Below, piece by piece: positions 29,246 through 37,666 of a stretch of DNA of 45,539 nt. Below the pieces are notes generated by a model. It was given only the letters and a program-made list of their open reading frames with translations, was not told the DNA's origin and ran no database searches. Positions within the stretch are counted from its first letter, which is position 1, and every line of letters begins with the position of its first letter. Source of the stretch: Acidimicrobiia bacterium (GTDB lineage: Bacteria > Acidobacteriota > Vicinamibacteria > Vicinamibacterales > UBA2999); the NCBI GenBank assembly GCA_016871255.1, contig VFZH01000012.1, positions 1 to 45,539 of the forward strand, written 5' to 3'. The position numbers were made by a program, and so were the translations under genes.

Positions 29246-29995
29246 CTACGGTGAGAGCCGCACCAGCAGCGCCTGGCCGGTCAGCAGGTGCCAGCGCCGG
29301 AACTCCGGATGCGCGGCGGCGAACTCGTCAACCGCCTGCTTCGCTCCGGGACACGTCTTGAACCCGTAATCGTCCACGACGATCGTTCCGCCGGCCACCA
29401 GCTTCGGCGCGAAGTGCTCCAGGCAGAACCGCGTGATCGGGTACACGTCGACGTCGATGTGCACCAGCCCGTACCCGTCCTGCACGTCCAGCGTCGGCGC
29501 GGTCAACTGGATGTCGCCCGGCACCACCTCCACCAGCGGCAGGTCGGCCAGGTACCCCCGCACCTTCTCCACGCTCGCGCCGGTGAACTGCTTCCCCACG
29601 GCGTGCCGCGTGTCCGCGGCCGCGTCCACCACGGTGTGCCCGTCGAAGGTGTCGCACGCGTACATGGGGATCTCTCTCCCGTGCAGCCGCAGCGCCTCCC
29701 CCAGGAACCGCACGGATCCGCCCCGGTATACGCCGATTTCCACCACGGCCTTCGACGACGGCGGCAGGCTGGCCACCCCCTGCCACAGCGTGTACAGGCG
29801 ATCGACGTGCAGGTAGGTCCGCCGCTGATCCCGCACGCGGCGCGCGAGCCTGCCGAAGCCGTCGACCTTCGTCAGGTCGATCTTCTTCTGGGCGTTGTAC
29901 CAGTAGTGCTCGTAGCGGGTGGCCAGATCGAGGCGCTCGCGCTCCTCACGGCTTCGGAAGCCCAGGGCGCGCAGCCAGCGGGTGATCGCAGCCAT
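29246..29995 (-). CDS. TylF/MycF-type class I SAM-dependent methyltransferase
   Basis: The 249-residue protein has a Rossmann core: VVEIGVYRGGSVRFLGEAL (motif I), YACDTFDGHTV, VEVVPGDIQ, YGLVHIDVDVYPITRFCLEH (metal-binding Asp pair) and GGTIVVDDYGFKTCPGAKQA. These match the macrocin O-methyltransferase (TylF) family, Mg-dependent sugar or polyketide O-methyltransferases. A Trp/Tyr-rich N-terminal helical segment precedes the core. No biosynthetic cluster surrounds it, so the acceptor is unknown, possibly an envelope glycan. The second MITE lies just upstream, between this gene's start and the end of the zincin gene. Confidence 0.88.
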   Translation of the reverse strand: MAAITRWLRALGFRSREERERLDLATRYEHYWYNAQKKIDLTKVDGFGRLARRVRDQRRTYLHVDRLYTLWQGVASLPPSSKAVVEIGVYRGGSVRFLGEALRLHGREIPMYACDTFDGHTVVDAAADTRHAVGKQFTGASVEKVRGYLADLPLVEVVPGDIQLTAPTLDVQDGYGLVHIDVDVYPITRFCLEHFAPKLVAGGTIVVDDYGFKTCPGAKQAVDEFAAAHPEFRRWHLLTGQALLVRLSP

Positions 29996-30066
29996 CAGGT
30001 TGCGCCCGTCACGGCGCGACGCAGCGGCACGCCGCGCGCACGCCGGCAGTGCGGGCGGCCGGCGCC

Positions 30067-30231
30067 CTAGGGCCCTGGCCGGAATAAGGTTGCCGACTCA
30101 CGGGCGGCGAGGCGCCCGGATCGCTAGGCGCGAGGAGGGAGCAGGCCGGGTGCCTGTGACCGACGAGCAACGCCGCGAGGCGGGATGCAGCGTCGGCCGA
30201 GATGGCAACCTTATTCCGGCCAGGGCCCTTA
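30067..30231. mobile_element. 165-bp MITE-like element, copy 2 (inverted)
   Basis: It has the same length as copy 1 and lies in the opposite orientation. The inner 25 bases of the terminal repeats match exactly (GGGCCCTGGCCGG...GGTTGCC from 30070; its complement ends at 30228). The outermost triplet is TTA on the right, but CTA instead of TAA on the left. The interior is about 94 percent identical to copy 1. The right-hand TTA, read on the minus strand, is the TAA stop of the adjoining zincin-like gene. Confidence 0.85.
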
Positions 30232-32181
30232 TCGCGCAGCCGGCGCGGCCGCGGCAGTCGCGGCCGCGGCAGCCGGGGCCACGGTGAACGTGGACACCTG
30301 GAACCGGCTGGTCACCGACGTCGCGTCCGGCGTCAGCAGGAACAGCTCGAGCTGAAACCGCCCGGGGGTCGGGAACGGAATGTCGGCCGCGAACGTCCCG
30401 CCTCCGCCCACGGGGTAGGCGGTCAGGGACCCCGTGTTCGGCACGCCGAACCGGCTCAGCCGGAACGCGATCCGGTTGAACATTCCTGTGGGGCCCGCCA
30501 CCACGGTTCCGGTCACGCGCAGCGTCTGCCCCGCCGTGTACAACGTCGCGATCGGCGCGTTCAGCGTGAGGCCGCGCAGGTCGGTCGGCGCGAAGTTCGG
30601 GTAGTCCACGCCGAGCGGCTGCACGATCGCCGCGCCGGTCCCCGGCAGCGGCCGGATCGTCGTCACCATGTCCACCAGGTTGCCGGTCGCCAGGTCGAAC
30701 GAACCGTACCCCTCGTAGTCGATCACGCCCGAGCGGTTCGGATCGCCGTTCCGCTGCGCGAAGAACGTCCAGTAGTTCATCTCGCGCTGCGACAGGAGCG
30801 CTCCGCGCGACACCACGATCGTCGCGCGCTGCCACTCCGCCGGCACGGGACCGGTCCGCTCACCCAGCAGCCCCACCACGTTGTGGATCGTCGCCGTCCG
30901 CGTCGGACCGGTCACGGGCGTCCCCGGATCCGGGGCGACTCCGAAGGTGAACTGCGTCTGGTTGTCGAAGAGCACGATGTCGGGCACGGCCTCCTTCGGC
31001 GTCACGCCCATGCTGTACAGGAGCAGCGGCGAATACCCGATCGGGGCCGGCGACTGCTGAATCTCCCAGCCGCCGAGCGCCGTGGGCACGGCACGCCGCG
31101 TCGCGTCCAGCACCGAGCTCAGGAACGACGGATGGTTGGCCCACAACGGGTCGTGCGCGCTGGTCTGGTGGCCCGCGCGCTCCAGGCCGTTCAGCGCAGT
31201 CCAGTCCACGTAGCTGCCCCACTGGTGGCCGGTCTCGTGGTTCGACACTTTGTTGGTCTGGAAGAACTGCGGGTAGATCTCGAGCCCCTTCAGCCGCCCG
31301 GAGGCACTGCCGAACTCCACGCTGCGATCCACGGGCGCGTGGCCGATGCCGGCGACATCGTTCTTCACGAACTGGTGGACAGCGTTGTAGGGCGGCAGGA
31401 TGTTCGACTGCGGCACGAGCGCGATCGCGTCGTAGCTGTCCTCGAACAACTGGAAGAACCGCCGCGTCACCGCCGTTACTTCCGCCGTGTCGTCCTCGTC
31501 CAGCACGATCGCATCACCGAAGGTCGGCAGCGCGATGTTCACGACGTGACTGGAGTACTGCACGTCCGGCGCGAGCTGACCAGGAGCGGCCGGCACCTGC
31601 GCCACGGCGACGTTCGGGATGCCCGAGGAGGCGATCCGCAGGAACACTTGCTTGTGGCCGGCAATCGACAGCCCGCTCACGGGATCGACGCTGACGGTGC
31701 CACCGCCGATGACCGTGCCCCACAGCAGCGTCGGGAAGTCCCAGCCCCACCGCGAGAAGATCATGGCCCGGTCGAGGGCGGAAGCCGGCCACGACGGCTG
31801 GAACACGCTCACCAGCCGTCCGGACAGGACCTGGGTGCGCTCGCGCGTCCAGGTCTCCATCGCGCCGTCGGCAAACTGGAACTGCACCGAGGGCACGTCG
31901 CCGGCCACCATGAAGTCGCGCAGCGCAATCGTGCCGCCGTATTCGGGCGAGAGGATCCGGGGCTCCTGGTCGTACCGCAGCGCGCGACCGTCCTGCACGG
32001 CGAGCGGCCGCACGCGCGTCGCCCGCGCACGCTCCGTCACGAGCGGATCGCGGCACACCACGTCCACCGGCGCCGGCGTGGGCGTGAAGCCGGTGACCGC
32101 GCCCTGCCGTGCCGCCACGCCCGTCGATCCGGCGGCGAGGGTGCAGACGCCTGCCGCCACTGCCAGCCACATTCGTCTCAT
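30229..32181 (-). CDS. Large secreted protein with HETGH zincin motif
   Basis: The 650-residue protein has a signal peptide (MRRMWLAVAAGVCTLAAGST, then GVAA). Its central region contains NHETGHQWGSYVDW, an HExxH zinc site of the zincin type; the later HDPLWANHPSF offers possible third ligands. Flanking regions are beta-rich, and the C-terminal about 120 residues (APIATLYTAGQTLRVTGTVV ...) resemble an Ig-like domain. The family is not one I can name; a secreted metalloprotease is likely but unproven. The last codons are an Ala-rich tail, and the TAA stop comes from the terminal repeat of the MITE, so the natural C-terminus may have been altered. Confidence 0.75.
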   Translation of the reverse strand: MRRMWLAVAAGVCTLAAGSTGVAARQGAVTGFTPTPAPVDVVCRDPLVTERARATRVRPLAVQDGRALRYDQEPRILSPEYGGTIALRDFMVAGDVPSVQFQFADGAMETWTRERTQVLSGRLVSVFQPSWPASALDRAMIFSRWGWDFPTLLWGTVIGGGTVSVDPVSGLSIAGHKQVFLRIASSGIPNVAVAQVPAAPGQLAPDVQYSSHVVNIALPTFGDAIVLDEDDTAEVTAVTRRFFQLFEDSYDAIALVPQSNILPPYNAVHQFVKNDVAGIGHAPVDRSVEFGSASGRLKGLEIYPQFFQTNKVSNHETGHQWGSYVDWTALNGLERAGHQTSAHDPLWANHPSFLSSVLDATRRAVPTALGGWEIQQSPAPIGYSPLLLYSMGVTPKEAVPDIVLFDNQTQFTFGVAPDPGTPVTGPTRTATIHNVVGLLGERTGPVPAEWQRATIVVSRGALLSQREMNYWTFFAQRNGDPNRSGVIDYEGYGSFDLATGNLVDMVTTIRPLPGTGAAIVQPLGVDYPNFAPTDLRGLTLNAPIATLYTAGQTLRVTGTVVAGPTGMFNRIAFRLSRFGVPNTGSLTAYPVGGGGTFAADIPFPTPGRFQLELFLLTPDATSVTSRFQVSTFTVAPAAAAATAAAAPAAR

Positions 32182-32284
32182 ATCAGCTCTCTTCGGATGA
32201 ACGGAACCCGGTCAGTATGCCCCCGGCCGACGGGAGGGTCAACGTGCGCCGCCCCGTGCACCGCGGCGGTCCTGAAGAACCGTG

Positions 32285-33157
32285 TCATCGCGTGCACCGC
32301 ACCCGCCCGGCCGCCATCAGGTAGTCGCCCCGCCCGAGAACCCGATCGAGGGTCCGGAACGTCCCCTTGTAGAGCCTCCAGTGCAGGCGTTCGCCCGCCG
32401 GCACGTAGACGAACGACCGCGTCGCCACCTCGTCACACCCAGCCTCCCGGAGCAGGCGCTCGAGGTGCGCCGCGGCAAACACGAAGGTGTGATCCGTGGA
32501 GGTGCGAAACGGGGGCAAGCGCCCGAACCCGCGCGCACGAAGCCGTTCCCAGGCACACTGTGTGTTCCAGGCGTCTTCGGTCACCAGCGCCACGACACCG
32601 CCCGGCGCGGTCAGCCCGGCCAGGGCCGCGACGAACGCCCGAGGGTCCTCCACGTGCTCGATGACGTGCTGGCACAGCACCAGGTCGAACGGGCCCGGCA
32701 GCCCCAGGCCCGGCACGACGCCTTCGACCACGTTCAGCCCCCGGCTCCGGCAGAAGCGCACGGCGTCCGCGCCAGGGTCGCAGCCCATGGTGGTGAACCC
32801 CTCGCGCTCCAGCAGCGGCAGCATGGCGCCGTACCCGCAGCCGACCTCGAGCACGCGCCCGCGCGGCTTCGGCGGCCACCGTCCCCACAGCGCCTTCAGC
32901 AGCGGCAGCTCGTAGCGCTCGTAGCTGGCCGTGTTCTCGCGGAACGTCTGGCCGGCGTCTGGCCAGTTCGCCGGGTAGTACGTCTCGCTGTAGTAGCGCG
33001 CGATTTCGTCGCTCGACGCGCGCGGACTCGCGATGAGCAGCCCGCACGCGCGGCACCGCACCTGGGCGTGATGGAGACGCCCGGGCCCTGGCGGGCTGAG
33101 TGTGTACGGCTCGAGATCGACTCCCCCGCACACGGCGCAGGCCGTCACGTCTCCCAC
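32285..33157 (-). CDS. Zinc-ribbon class I SAM-dependent methyltransferase
   Basis: The 290-residue protein has an N-terminal zinc ribbon, C7-x2-C10 (ACAVCGG) and C35-x2-C38 (RCRACGL). This is followed by the typical linker YYSETYYPANW and a methyltransferase core with VLEVGCGYGAMLPLLEREGF (motif I), MGCDPG, FDLVLCQHVIEHVEDPRAF and GGVVALVTEDA. Such proteins usually act on sugar nucleotides or O-antigen/capsule precursors. The lone setting beside an M23-like lipoprotein and secreted proteins suggests envelope work, but the substrate is unknown. Confidence 0.88.
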   Translation of the reverse strand: MGDVTACAVCGGVDLEPYTLSPPGPGRLHHAQVRCRACGLLIASPRASSDEIARYYSETYYPANWPDAGQTFRENTASYERYELPLLKALWGRWPPKPRGRVLEVGCGYGAMLPLLEREGFTTMGCDPGADAVRFCRSRGLNVVEGVVPGLGLPGPFDLVLCQHVIEHVEDPRAFVAALAGLTAPGGVVALVTEDAWNTQCAWERLRARGFGRLPPFRTSTDHTFVFAAAHLERLLREAGCDEVATRSFVYVPAGERLHWRLYKGTFRTLDRVLGRGDYLMAAGRVRCTR

Positions 33158-33169
33158 GTCGCACTCCGG

Positions 33170-33943
33170 CTACCGCAACGCAACCCAGTTCTCGAGCACA
33201 CCGCCGTCCGTGAAGCTCTCACCCGAACAGCGCAAAGGGCTCGCGTCCCGATCGACACGACTGATGATGGCGTCCCCGCGCGACGCCAGGCCCCGGGCGC
33301 GGTAGCGCGCGAACACCTGGTCGCTGACCACGTCGAACCACGATACCAGCCGGTATCCGACGGGCGTGGCCACGCCCACTGCCACATCCGACATGGTCTG
33401 ACTGCCCACGTGGCGGCCGATCGACTGCCCGGCCCTGACGACATCACCGGCGGCAATGCCCTCCACGACGACGTGAAACAGGATCACCACGAAGGCCGGC
33501 TCTGCCTGTGGGCGGATCCGGACCTGCATCCCTCCAGTCCGCTCGGTCTCCACCGACAGCACCCGGCCCGCAGCCGGCGCGAACACACGCACCGCCCCCC
33601 AGTTCACCTCTGTCCGCGGCTGGAAGTAGTGCTTCATGCTGCGGCAGGCTTCTGCGTCGTCGGTGTAGCTGTGGCCCACTCCGGAACGGAACCGTGACAC
33701 CCGGGCGATCGCGTCGAGTTCGATGTAGTCGGCGGTGGCGAAGAGCGGCGCACCCAGTCGATCGAGGTCGTAGGCCTCCCGCGGTGGGGGCGACACGGGT
33801 GGCGCCGAGCCATCGACCTGCCCGGGATCCGTGCCGCCGGAAGCGGATGGGGTCGTGGCCGTGGGGGACATGGGCGTGCCGCCGCAGGCCAGCAGCTGGC
33901 CCGCGCACCAGAGCCAGACTGCCGCCTGCCACCCCACGCGCAT
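33170..33943 (-). CDS. M23-like lipoprotein, probably catalytically impaired
   Basis: The protein is 257 residues from ATG 33943. The leader MRVGWQAAVWLWCAGQLLAC gives a lipobox Cys at residue 20. A Pro/Ser/Gly-rich linker precedes a domain with the layout of M23 peptidases: VGHSYTDDAEACRSMKHYF (HxxxD-like), VRVFAPAAGRVLSVE, VVILFHVVVEGIAAGDVVRA and GRHVGSQTMSDVAVGVATP. The HxH zinc motif expected near the end is not seen. The protein may therefore bind rather than cut peptidoglycan, in the manner of EnvC-type degenerate M23 domains. The start is only 12 bases from the neighbouring methyltransferase gene's codons on the other end. Confidence 0.65.
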   Translation of the reverse strand: MRVGWQAAVWLWCAGQLLACGGTPMSPTATTPSASGGTDPGQVDGSAPPVSPPPREAYDLDRLGAPLFATADYIELDAIARVSRFRSGVGHSYTDDAEACRSMKHYFQPRTEVNWGAVRVFAPAAGRVLSVETERTGGMQVRIRPQAEPAFVVILFHVVVEGIAAGDVVRAGQSIGRHVGSQTMSDVAVGVATPVGYRLVSWFDVVSDQVFARYRARGLASRGDAIISRVDRDASPLRCSGESFTDGGVLENWVALR

Positions 33944-33987
33944 AGATGCGGTCGGAGCGTAGCACGCAGCGCCCCGGGGCCACCGGG

Positions 33988-34401
33988 TCAGTCGTCTGCG
34001 ACCGGCCCGCGCCGCACCTTGAGAGCGCTCCGCCGCTTCTTGGCGTCGAGCCGCTCTTCGCGCGCCGCAGCCGGGGGTCGGGTCGGACGCCGCGCACGCG
34101 GCTTTCGAGCGGCACGCCGCAGCAGATCCAGCAGCCGCTCGCGCGCCGCCTCGCGGTTCTGCTTCTGCGTGCGGTGCTCGTGGCAGTGCAGCACGAGCAC
34201 GCCGTCGCCGGTCATCCGCGTGCCCGCCAGCGCCGTCAACCGCCCTCTCACGTCGTCCGGCAACCCGGAGGCCGCGGCATCGAACCGCAGCTCCACAGCC
34301 GACGCCACCTTGTTGACGTTCTGCCCGCCCGGTCCGGGCGCCCGCACGAAGCGCTCCTCGATGTGGCGGTCGTCCACCGCGATGGTCCGCGTCACCTGCA
34401 T
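33988..34401 (-). CDS. arfB: Alternative ribosome-rescue factor / peptidyl-tRNA hydrolase ArfB
   Basis: The 137-residue protein has the GGQ motif of class I release factors in FVRAPGPGGQNVNKVASAVE, which hydrolyses peptidyl-tRNA on stalled ribosomes. Further family text is RLTALAGTRMTGDGVLVLHC, then HEHRTQKQNREAA. The tail, rich in Arg and Lys (RKPRARRPTRPP ... LDAKKRRSALKVRRG), is the part that enters the empty mRNA channel. Start MQVTRTIAVDDRHIEERFVR at 34401 is chosen; an open extension to 34563 has no family resemblance. The length matches YaeJ/ArfB. Confidence 0.93.
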   Translation of the reverse strand: MQVTRTIAVDDRHIEERFVRAPGPGGQNVNKVASAVELRFDAAASGLPDDVRGRLTALAGTRMTGDGVLVLHCHEHRTQKQNREAARERLLDLLRRAARKPRARRPTRPPAAAREERLDAKKRRSALKVRRGPVADD

Positions 34402-34489
34402 GGCCAGCGCTGATTCTCCTCCAGATCCGCGGCTGCCGTCCGTCCCGCGCTGTTCGCCCGGCGCGGCCACTTGCTGTACGCTGGCCCGG

Positions 34490-36790
34490 TTGGCGAGACT
34501 CCGGTCGCGACACGGCCTCCCCCGCCGGCTGGCATGCCTCCTGGCCCTGCTTGCCGGCGCCATCCTGCCGCAGGGTGCGTCGGCTCAGGGTGCCGTCCCG
34601 TCCGCCCCCCTGGATCCCGAGGTGCTGGCCCGGATCGACGGTGCGCCGCCCCCGGAGCTGCCCGACACCGGCGCCCGGGACGACCGGCGGCGCCTGACCA
34701 TCCGTGCAGTCAGGCTGACGGGACCGCTGCGCCTGGACGGGCAGCTCGACGAGGAGCTGTACGAAACCGTGAACCCGGTCTCGGACTTCATCCAGACCGA
34801 ACCGGCGGCCGGCCAGCCCGCCACGGAGCGCACGGACCTCTGGGTCTCGTTCGACGAGCAGCACTTCTACCTCAGCTTCCGCGTGTGGGAGAGCCGTCCC
34901 GACCGGATGATCGTCACCGAGCTCCGGCGGGACAGCTTCAACCTGATTCAGAACGAACACGTGGCGGTGCTCCTCGATCCGTTCTACTCGCGGCGCGACA
35001 GCTACCAGTTCATGGTCAACGCCAACGGCGGGCGGATCGACGGCCAGACCACGAACGACCTGCAGTTCAACGGCGACCTGAACCCGATCTGGGATCTGGA
35101 GGTGGGCGCGTTCGACGGCGGCTGGACGGCCGAAGTGGCCATCCCGTTCAAGTCGCTGCGCTACCCGCCGGGGCGCGACCAGGTGTGGGGCTTCACCGCC
35201 CGCAGGGTCAGCCGCTGGAAGAACGAGATCGCCTACACCTCGCCGGTGCCCGACGGCATCGGCCTCTTCGGCATCATGCGCGCGTCGGCGGCGGGCACGG
35301 TGGTGGGCGTGGAGGCGCCGGCGGCGGCGCTCGGCCTGGAGGTCAAGCCCTACGTCACGGCGGATCTCAACAGCGACCTCGCTGCCGCGCCGCGCGTGTC
35401 GAACGAGCTGGGCGCCCAGTTCGGCGTCGACGCGAAGTACGGCGTCACGCAGGGGCTGACGGCCGACCTGACCTGGAACACCGACTTCGCGCAGGTCGAG
35501 GCCGATCAGCAGCAGGTCAACCTGACACGTTTCAACCTGTTCTTCCCGGAGAAGCGCGAGTTCTTCCTGGAAAACGCCGGCACGTTCAGCTTCGGCGGAC
35601 GGGGCGGCGACGTGCCGACGCTGTTCCACAGCCGCCGGATCGGGCTGGAGTCCGGGCGCCTGGTGCCGATCCGGGGCGGCGGACGCCTCACGGGCCGGGC
35701 GGGCGGGTTCGAGATCGGCCTCCTGAACATCCACGCCGGCGACGAGGCCGTGTCGCGCTCCGAGCCCACGAACTTCAGCGTCGTCCGGGTGAAACGCGAC
35801 CTGATGCACCGCAGCTACGTCGGCGTGCTCGCCACCAGGCGATCGCGGGCGCCGGGCCGCCCCGCCGCGGGCGACACCCTGGGTGTCGACGGGGCCATCG
35901 GCATCGGCGACAACTTCACGGCCACGGGCTACTGGGCGCAGACCAGCGCCGCCGGCGCCTCGGGCGACGACACCAGCTACCGCGCGCAGCTGGACTACGA
36001 CGGCGACCGGTACGGCGCGCAGGTCGAGCGCCTGGTCGTCGGCCGCCGGTTCAGCCCCGACATGGGGTTCGTGCGGCGGCCCGACATGCACAAGGACTTC
36101 GCGAGCCTGCGGTTCAGCCCGCGCCCCCGCAACAGTGATTTCGTGCGCAAGTACTCGATGAGCGGGTCCTTCACGGCGATCGACAACGGAGCCGGGCGGC
36201 TCGAGACGCAGCAGATCAGCGGCGACTTCTCGATCGAGTTCCAGAACAGCGACGTGCTCAGCGTGAACGCGACCGACCAGTACGAGTTCCTGGCGCAGCC
36301 GTTCCGCATCGCGCGGAACGTGACCATTCCCGCCCGTGGTTACGACTTCCGCAGCGTGCAGGCGGGCTACACGTTCGGCCAGCAGCGACGGGTGTTCGGC
36401 GCGTTCAGCGCCGAGCGCGGGACCTTCTACGACGGGCACAACACCACGGTGAGCCTGCGCGCGGCCCGCGTCGTGGTGTCCAGGCAGCTGTACCTGGAGC
36501 CGAGCGTGTCGCTCAACTGGGTGGATCTCGAAGGCGGGTCGTTTGCGGCGCGGCTGGTGAGCTCACGCATCACCTACACGATTCACCCGCTGATGTTCGC
36601 CAGCGCGCTCCTGCAGTACAACTCCAGCGGGAACTCGCTCAGCAGCAACGTGCGCTTCCGGTGGGAATACAGCCCGGGGAGCGAGCTGTTCCTCGTATAC
36701 AACGAGGACCGCAACACGCTGGCGCCGCGGTTTCCGGCCCTCTCGAACCGGGCGTTCATCGTGAAGATCAACCGGCTCCTGCGCTTCTGA
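34490..36790 (+). CDS. DUF5916 outer-membrane protein with N-terminal CBM9-like domain
   Basis: The protein is about 766 residues if the TTG at 34490 is the start (MARLRSRHGLPRRLACLLAL, a signal peptide ending ASAQG). The CBM9-like sandwich spans about residues 70-260: LRLDGQLDEELYETVNPVSD, WVSFDEQHFYLSFRVWES, GWTAEVAIPFKSLRYPP. The rest is the DUF5916 beta barrel, with the hallmark FNLFFPEKREFFLENAGTFS and many alternating strands, ending SNRAFIVKINRLLRF as barrel proteins do. Its function is unknown; it is widespread in Acidobacteriota and Bacteroidota. An upstream in-frame ATG at 34400 overlaps arfB and is less likely. The stop abuts the convergent gene. Confidence 0.88.
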   Translation: MARLRSRHGLPRRLACLLALLAGAILPQGASAQGAVPSAPLDPEVLARIDGAPPPELPDTGARDDRRRLTIRAVRLTGPLRLDGQLDEELYETVNPVSDFIQTEPAAGQPATERTDLWVSFDEQHFYLSFRVWESRPDRMIVTELRRDSFNLIQNEHVAVLLDPFYSRRDSYQFMVNANGGRIDGQTTNDLQFNGDLNPIWDLEVGAFDGGWTAEVAIPFKSLRYPPGRDQVWGFTARRVSRWKNEIAYTSPVPDGIGLFGIMRASAAGTVVGVEAPAAALGLEVKPYVTADLNSDLAAAPRVSNELGAQFGVDAKYGVTQGLTADLTWNTDFAQVEADQQQVNLTRFNLFFPEKREFFLENAGTFSFGGRGGDVPTLFHSRRIGLESGRLVPIRGGGRLTGRAGGFEIGLLNIHAGDEAVSRSEPTNFSVVRVKRDLMHRSYVGVLATRRSRAPGRPAAGDTLGVDGAIGIGDNFTATGYWAQTSAAGASGDDTSYRAQLDYDGDRYGAQVERLVVGRRFSPDMGFVRRPDMHKDFASLRFSPRPRNSDFVRKYSMSGSFTAIDNGAGRLETQQISGDFSIEFQNSDVLSVNATDQYEFLAQPFRIARNVTIPARGYDFRSVQAGYTFGQQRRVFGAFSAERGTFYDGHNTTVSLRAARVVVSRQLYLEPSVSLNWVDLEGGSFAARLVSSRITYTIHPLMFASALLQYNSSGNSLSSNVRFRWEYSPGSELFLVYNEDRNTLAPRFPALSNRAFIVKINRLLRF

Positions 36791-37228
36791 TCACCGGGCC
36801 GGCAGGGCCAGGTACACCAGGTACCGGACGCTCTCCTGCTTCACAGACACCCGGAGAAACTCGCCGCCCCTGAGCAGGGCGACCGTCGTGCCCTCCGCCG
36901 CGTGCGCCGCCGACGCGCCCACCTGAGGCAGGTCGGAATCCTGCAGCACCTGGGCGACCTCGCGGCCCGCGACCTGCCCGTCGCGCACGAACTCCACCCA
37001 GACCTGCGCTTCGCGTGTCTGGCCGGGCAGCGGGTTCGGGTGCTCGCCGGTCAACCGGAGGTCGTAGGTGCCCGGCGGCAGCGCCGCGCCGTTGGCCCGC
37101 ACGGCCCTCGTGATCTCCACCGTCGCGAGCCGATCGCCCGGCCCGGCCTGCCCCTGCGCCGCGGCGCCGAACGTGGCCACGACCGCCACCATCGTCCCGA
37201 TGCCTGCCGCGCTGCCCGTGCTTCCCAT
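36791..37228 (-). CDS. Small exported protein of unknown function
   Basis: The protein is 145 residues from ATG 37228. A signal peptide (MGSTGSAAGIGTMVAVVATF, then GAAAQG) is followed by a compact beta-rich domain: LATVEITRAVRANGAALPPG, TYDLRLTGEHP, AQVWVEFVRDGQVAGREVA, ESVRYLVYLALPAR. It has no Cys and no catalytic motif. Similar stand-alone domains with the TYDLRL...REVAQVL pattern accompany secreted proteins in this phylum, but I cannot name the family. Its stop is immediately next to that of the DUF5916 gene, tail to tail. Confidence 0.75.
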   Translation of the reverse strand: MGSTGSAAGIGTMVAVVATFGAAAQGQAGPGDRLATVEITRAVRANGAALPPGTYDLRLTGEHPNPLPGQTREAQVWVEFVRDGQVAGREVAQVLQDSDLPQVGASAAHAAEGTTVALLRGGEFLRVSVKQESVRYLVYLALPAR

Positions 37229-37277
37229 GGCGCACCTCCGCGTGATCCTGGGGCTATCCTATCGTGGGAGGTCACCC

Positions 37278-37574
37278 ATGGCAGAGGCGTGGTGGGAATC
37301 GGTCAAGGTCGAGGGCGACGCTCTCGTCGAGAAGCTCAAGGCACTGCTCCACGAGGGGAACGTCCGGCGAGTGCGAATCCGGCACCAGGGGCGCACCATC
37401 GCCGAGTTCCCGGTCACGGCCGGTGTCATCGCCGTCGTCGTGGCGCCGATTGCGGCGGCGCTCGGCGTGATCCTGGCGCTGCTCAAGGACTGCGACATCG
37501 AGGTCGAGCGGGAGCGCAGTGACAGCGCCGAGGCCCCGGAGGCAACCACGGGTACGCCGTCGGACGAGCAGTGA
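37278..37574 (+). CDS. DUF4342 domain protein
   Basis: The protein is 98 residues from ATG 37278, with GGGAGG as ribosome site. It matches DUF4342: WWESVKVEGDALVEKLKALL, HEGNVRRVRIRHQGRTIAEF, then PVTAGVIAVVVAPIAAALGV and a second hydrophobic run ending in LLKDCDIEVER. The middle would form a hydrophobic hairpin at the membrane. The role is unknown. A TATCCT hexamer at 37255-37260 could be its -10. It is divergent from the small exported protein and 92 bases ahead of the YqaA-like gene. Confidence 0.85.
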   Translation: MAEAWWESVKVEGDALVEKLKALLHEGNVRRVRIRHQGRTIAEFPVTAGVIAVVVAPIAAALGVILALLKDCDIEVERERSDSAEAPEATTGTPSDEQ

Positions 37575-37666
37575 ACTTCGCCGGCGGGCTGGACCCGCCC
37601 ACATCGCGATAGACTGGGACGACTCGTGACGTCCGCGACACCTCCCCCCGCACGGCTTGCGTTCGC

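Noticed and set aside
34400-34489. ATG at 34400 as start of the DUF5916 protein
   Set aside because: It overlaps arfB, and the signal peptide begins only after 34490, so the TTG at 34490 is preferred, though not proven.
33170-36439. 1089-codon minus-strand frame joining the M23-like lipoprotein to sequence opposite the DUF5916 gene
   Set aside because: Only the last 257 codons have a signal peptide and domain; the rest is antisense to the barrel gene.
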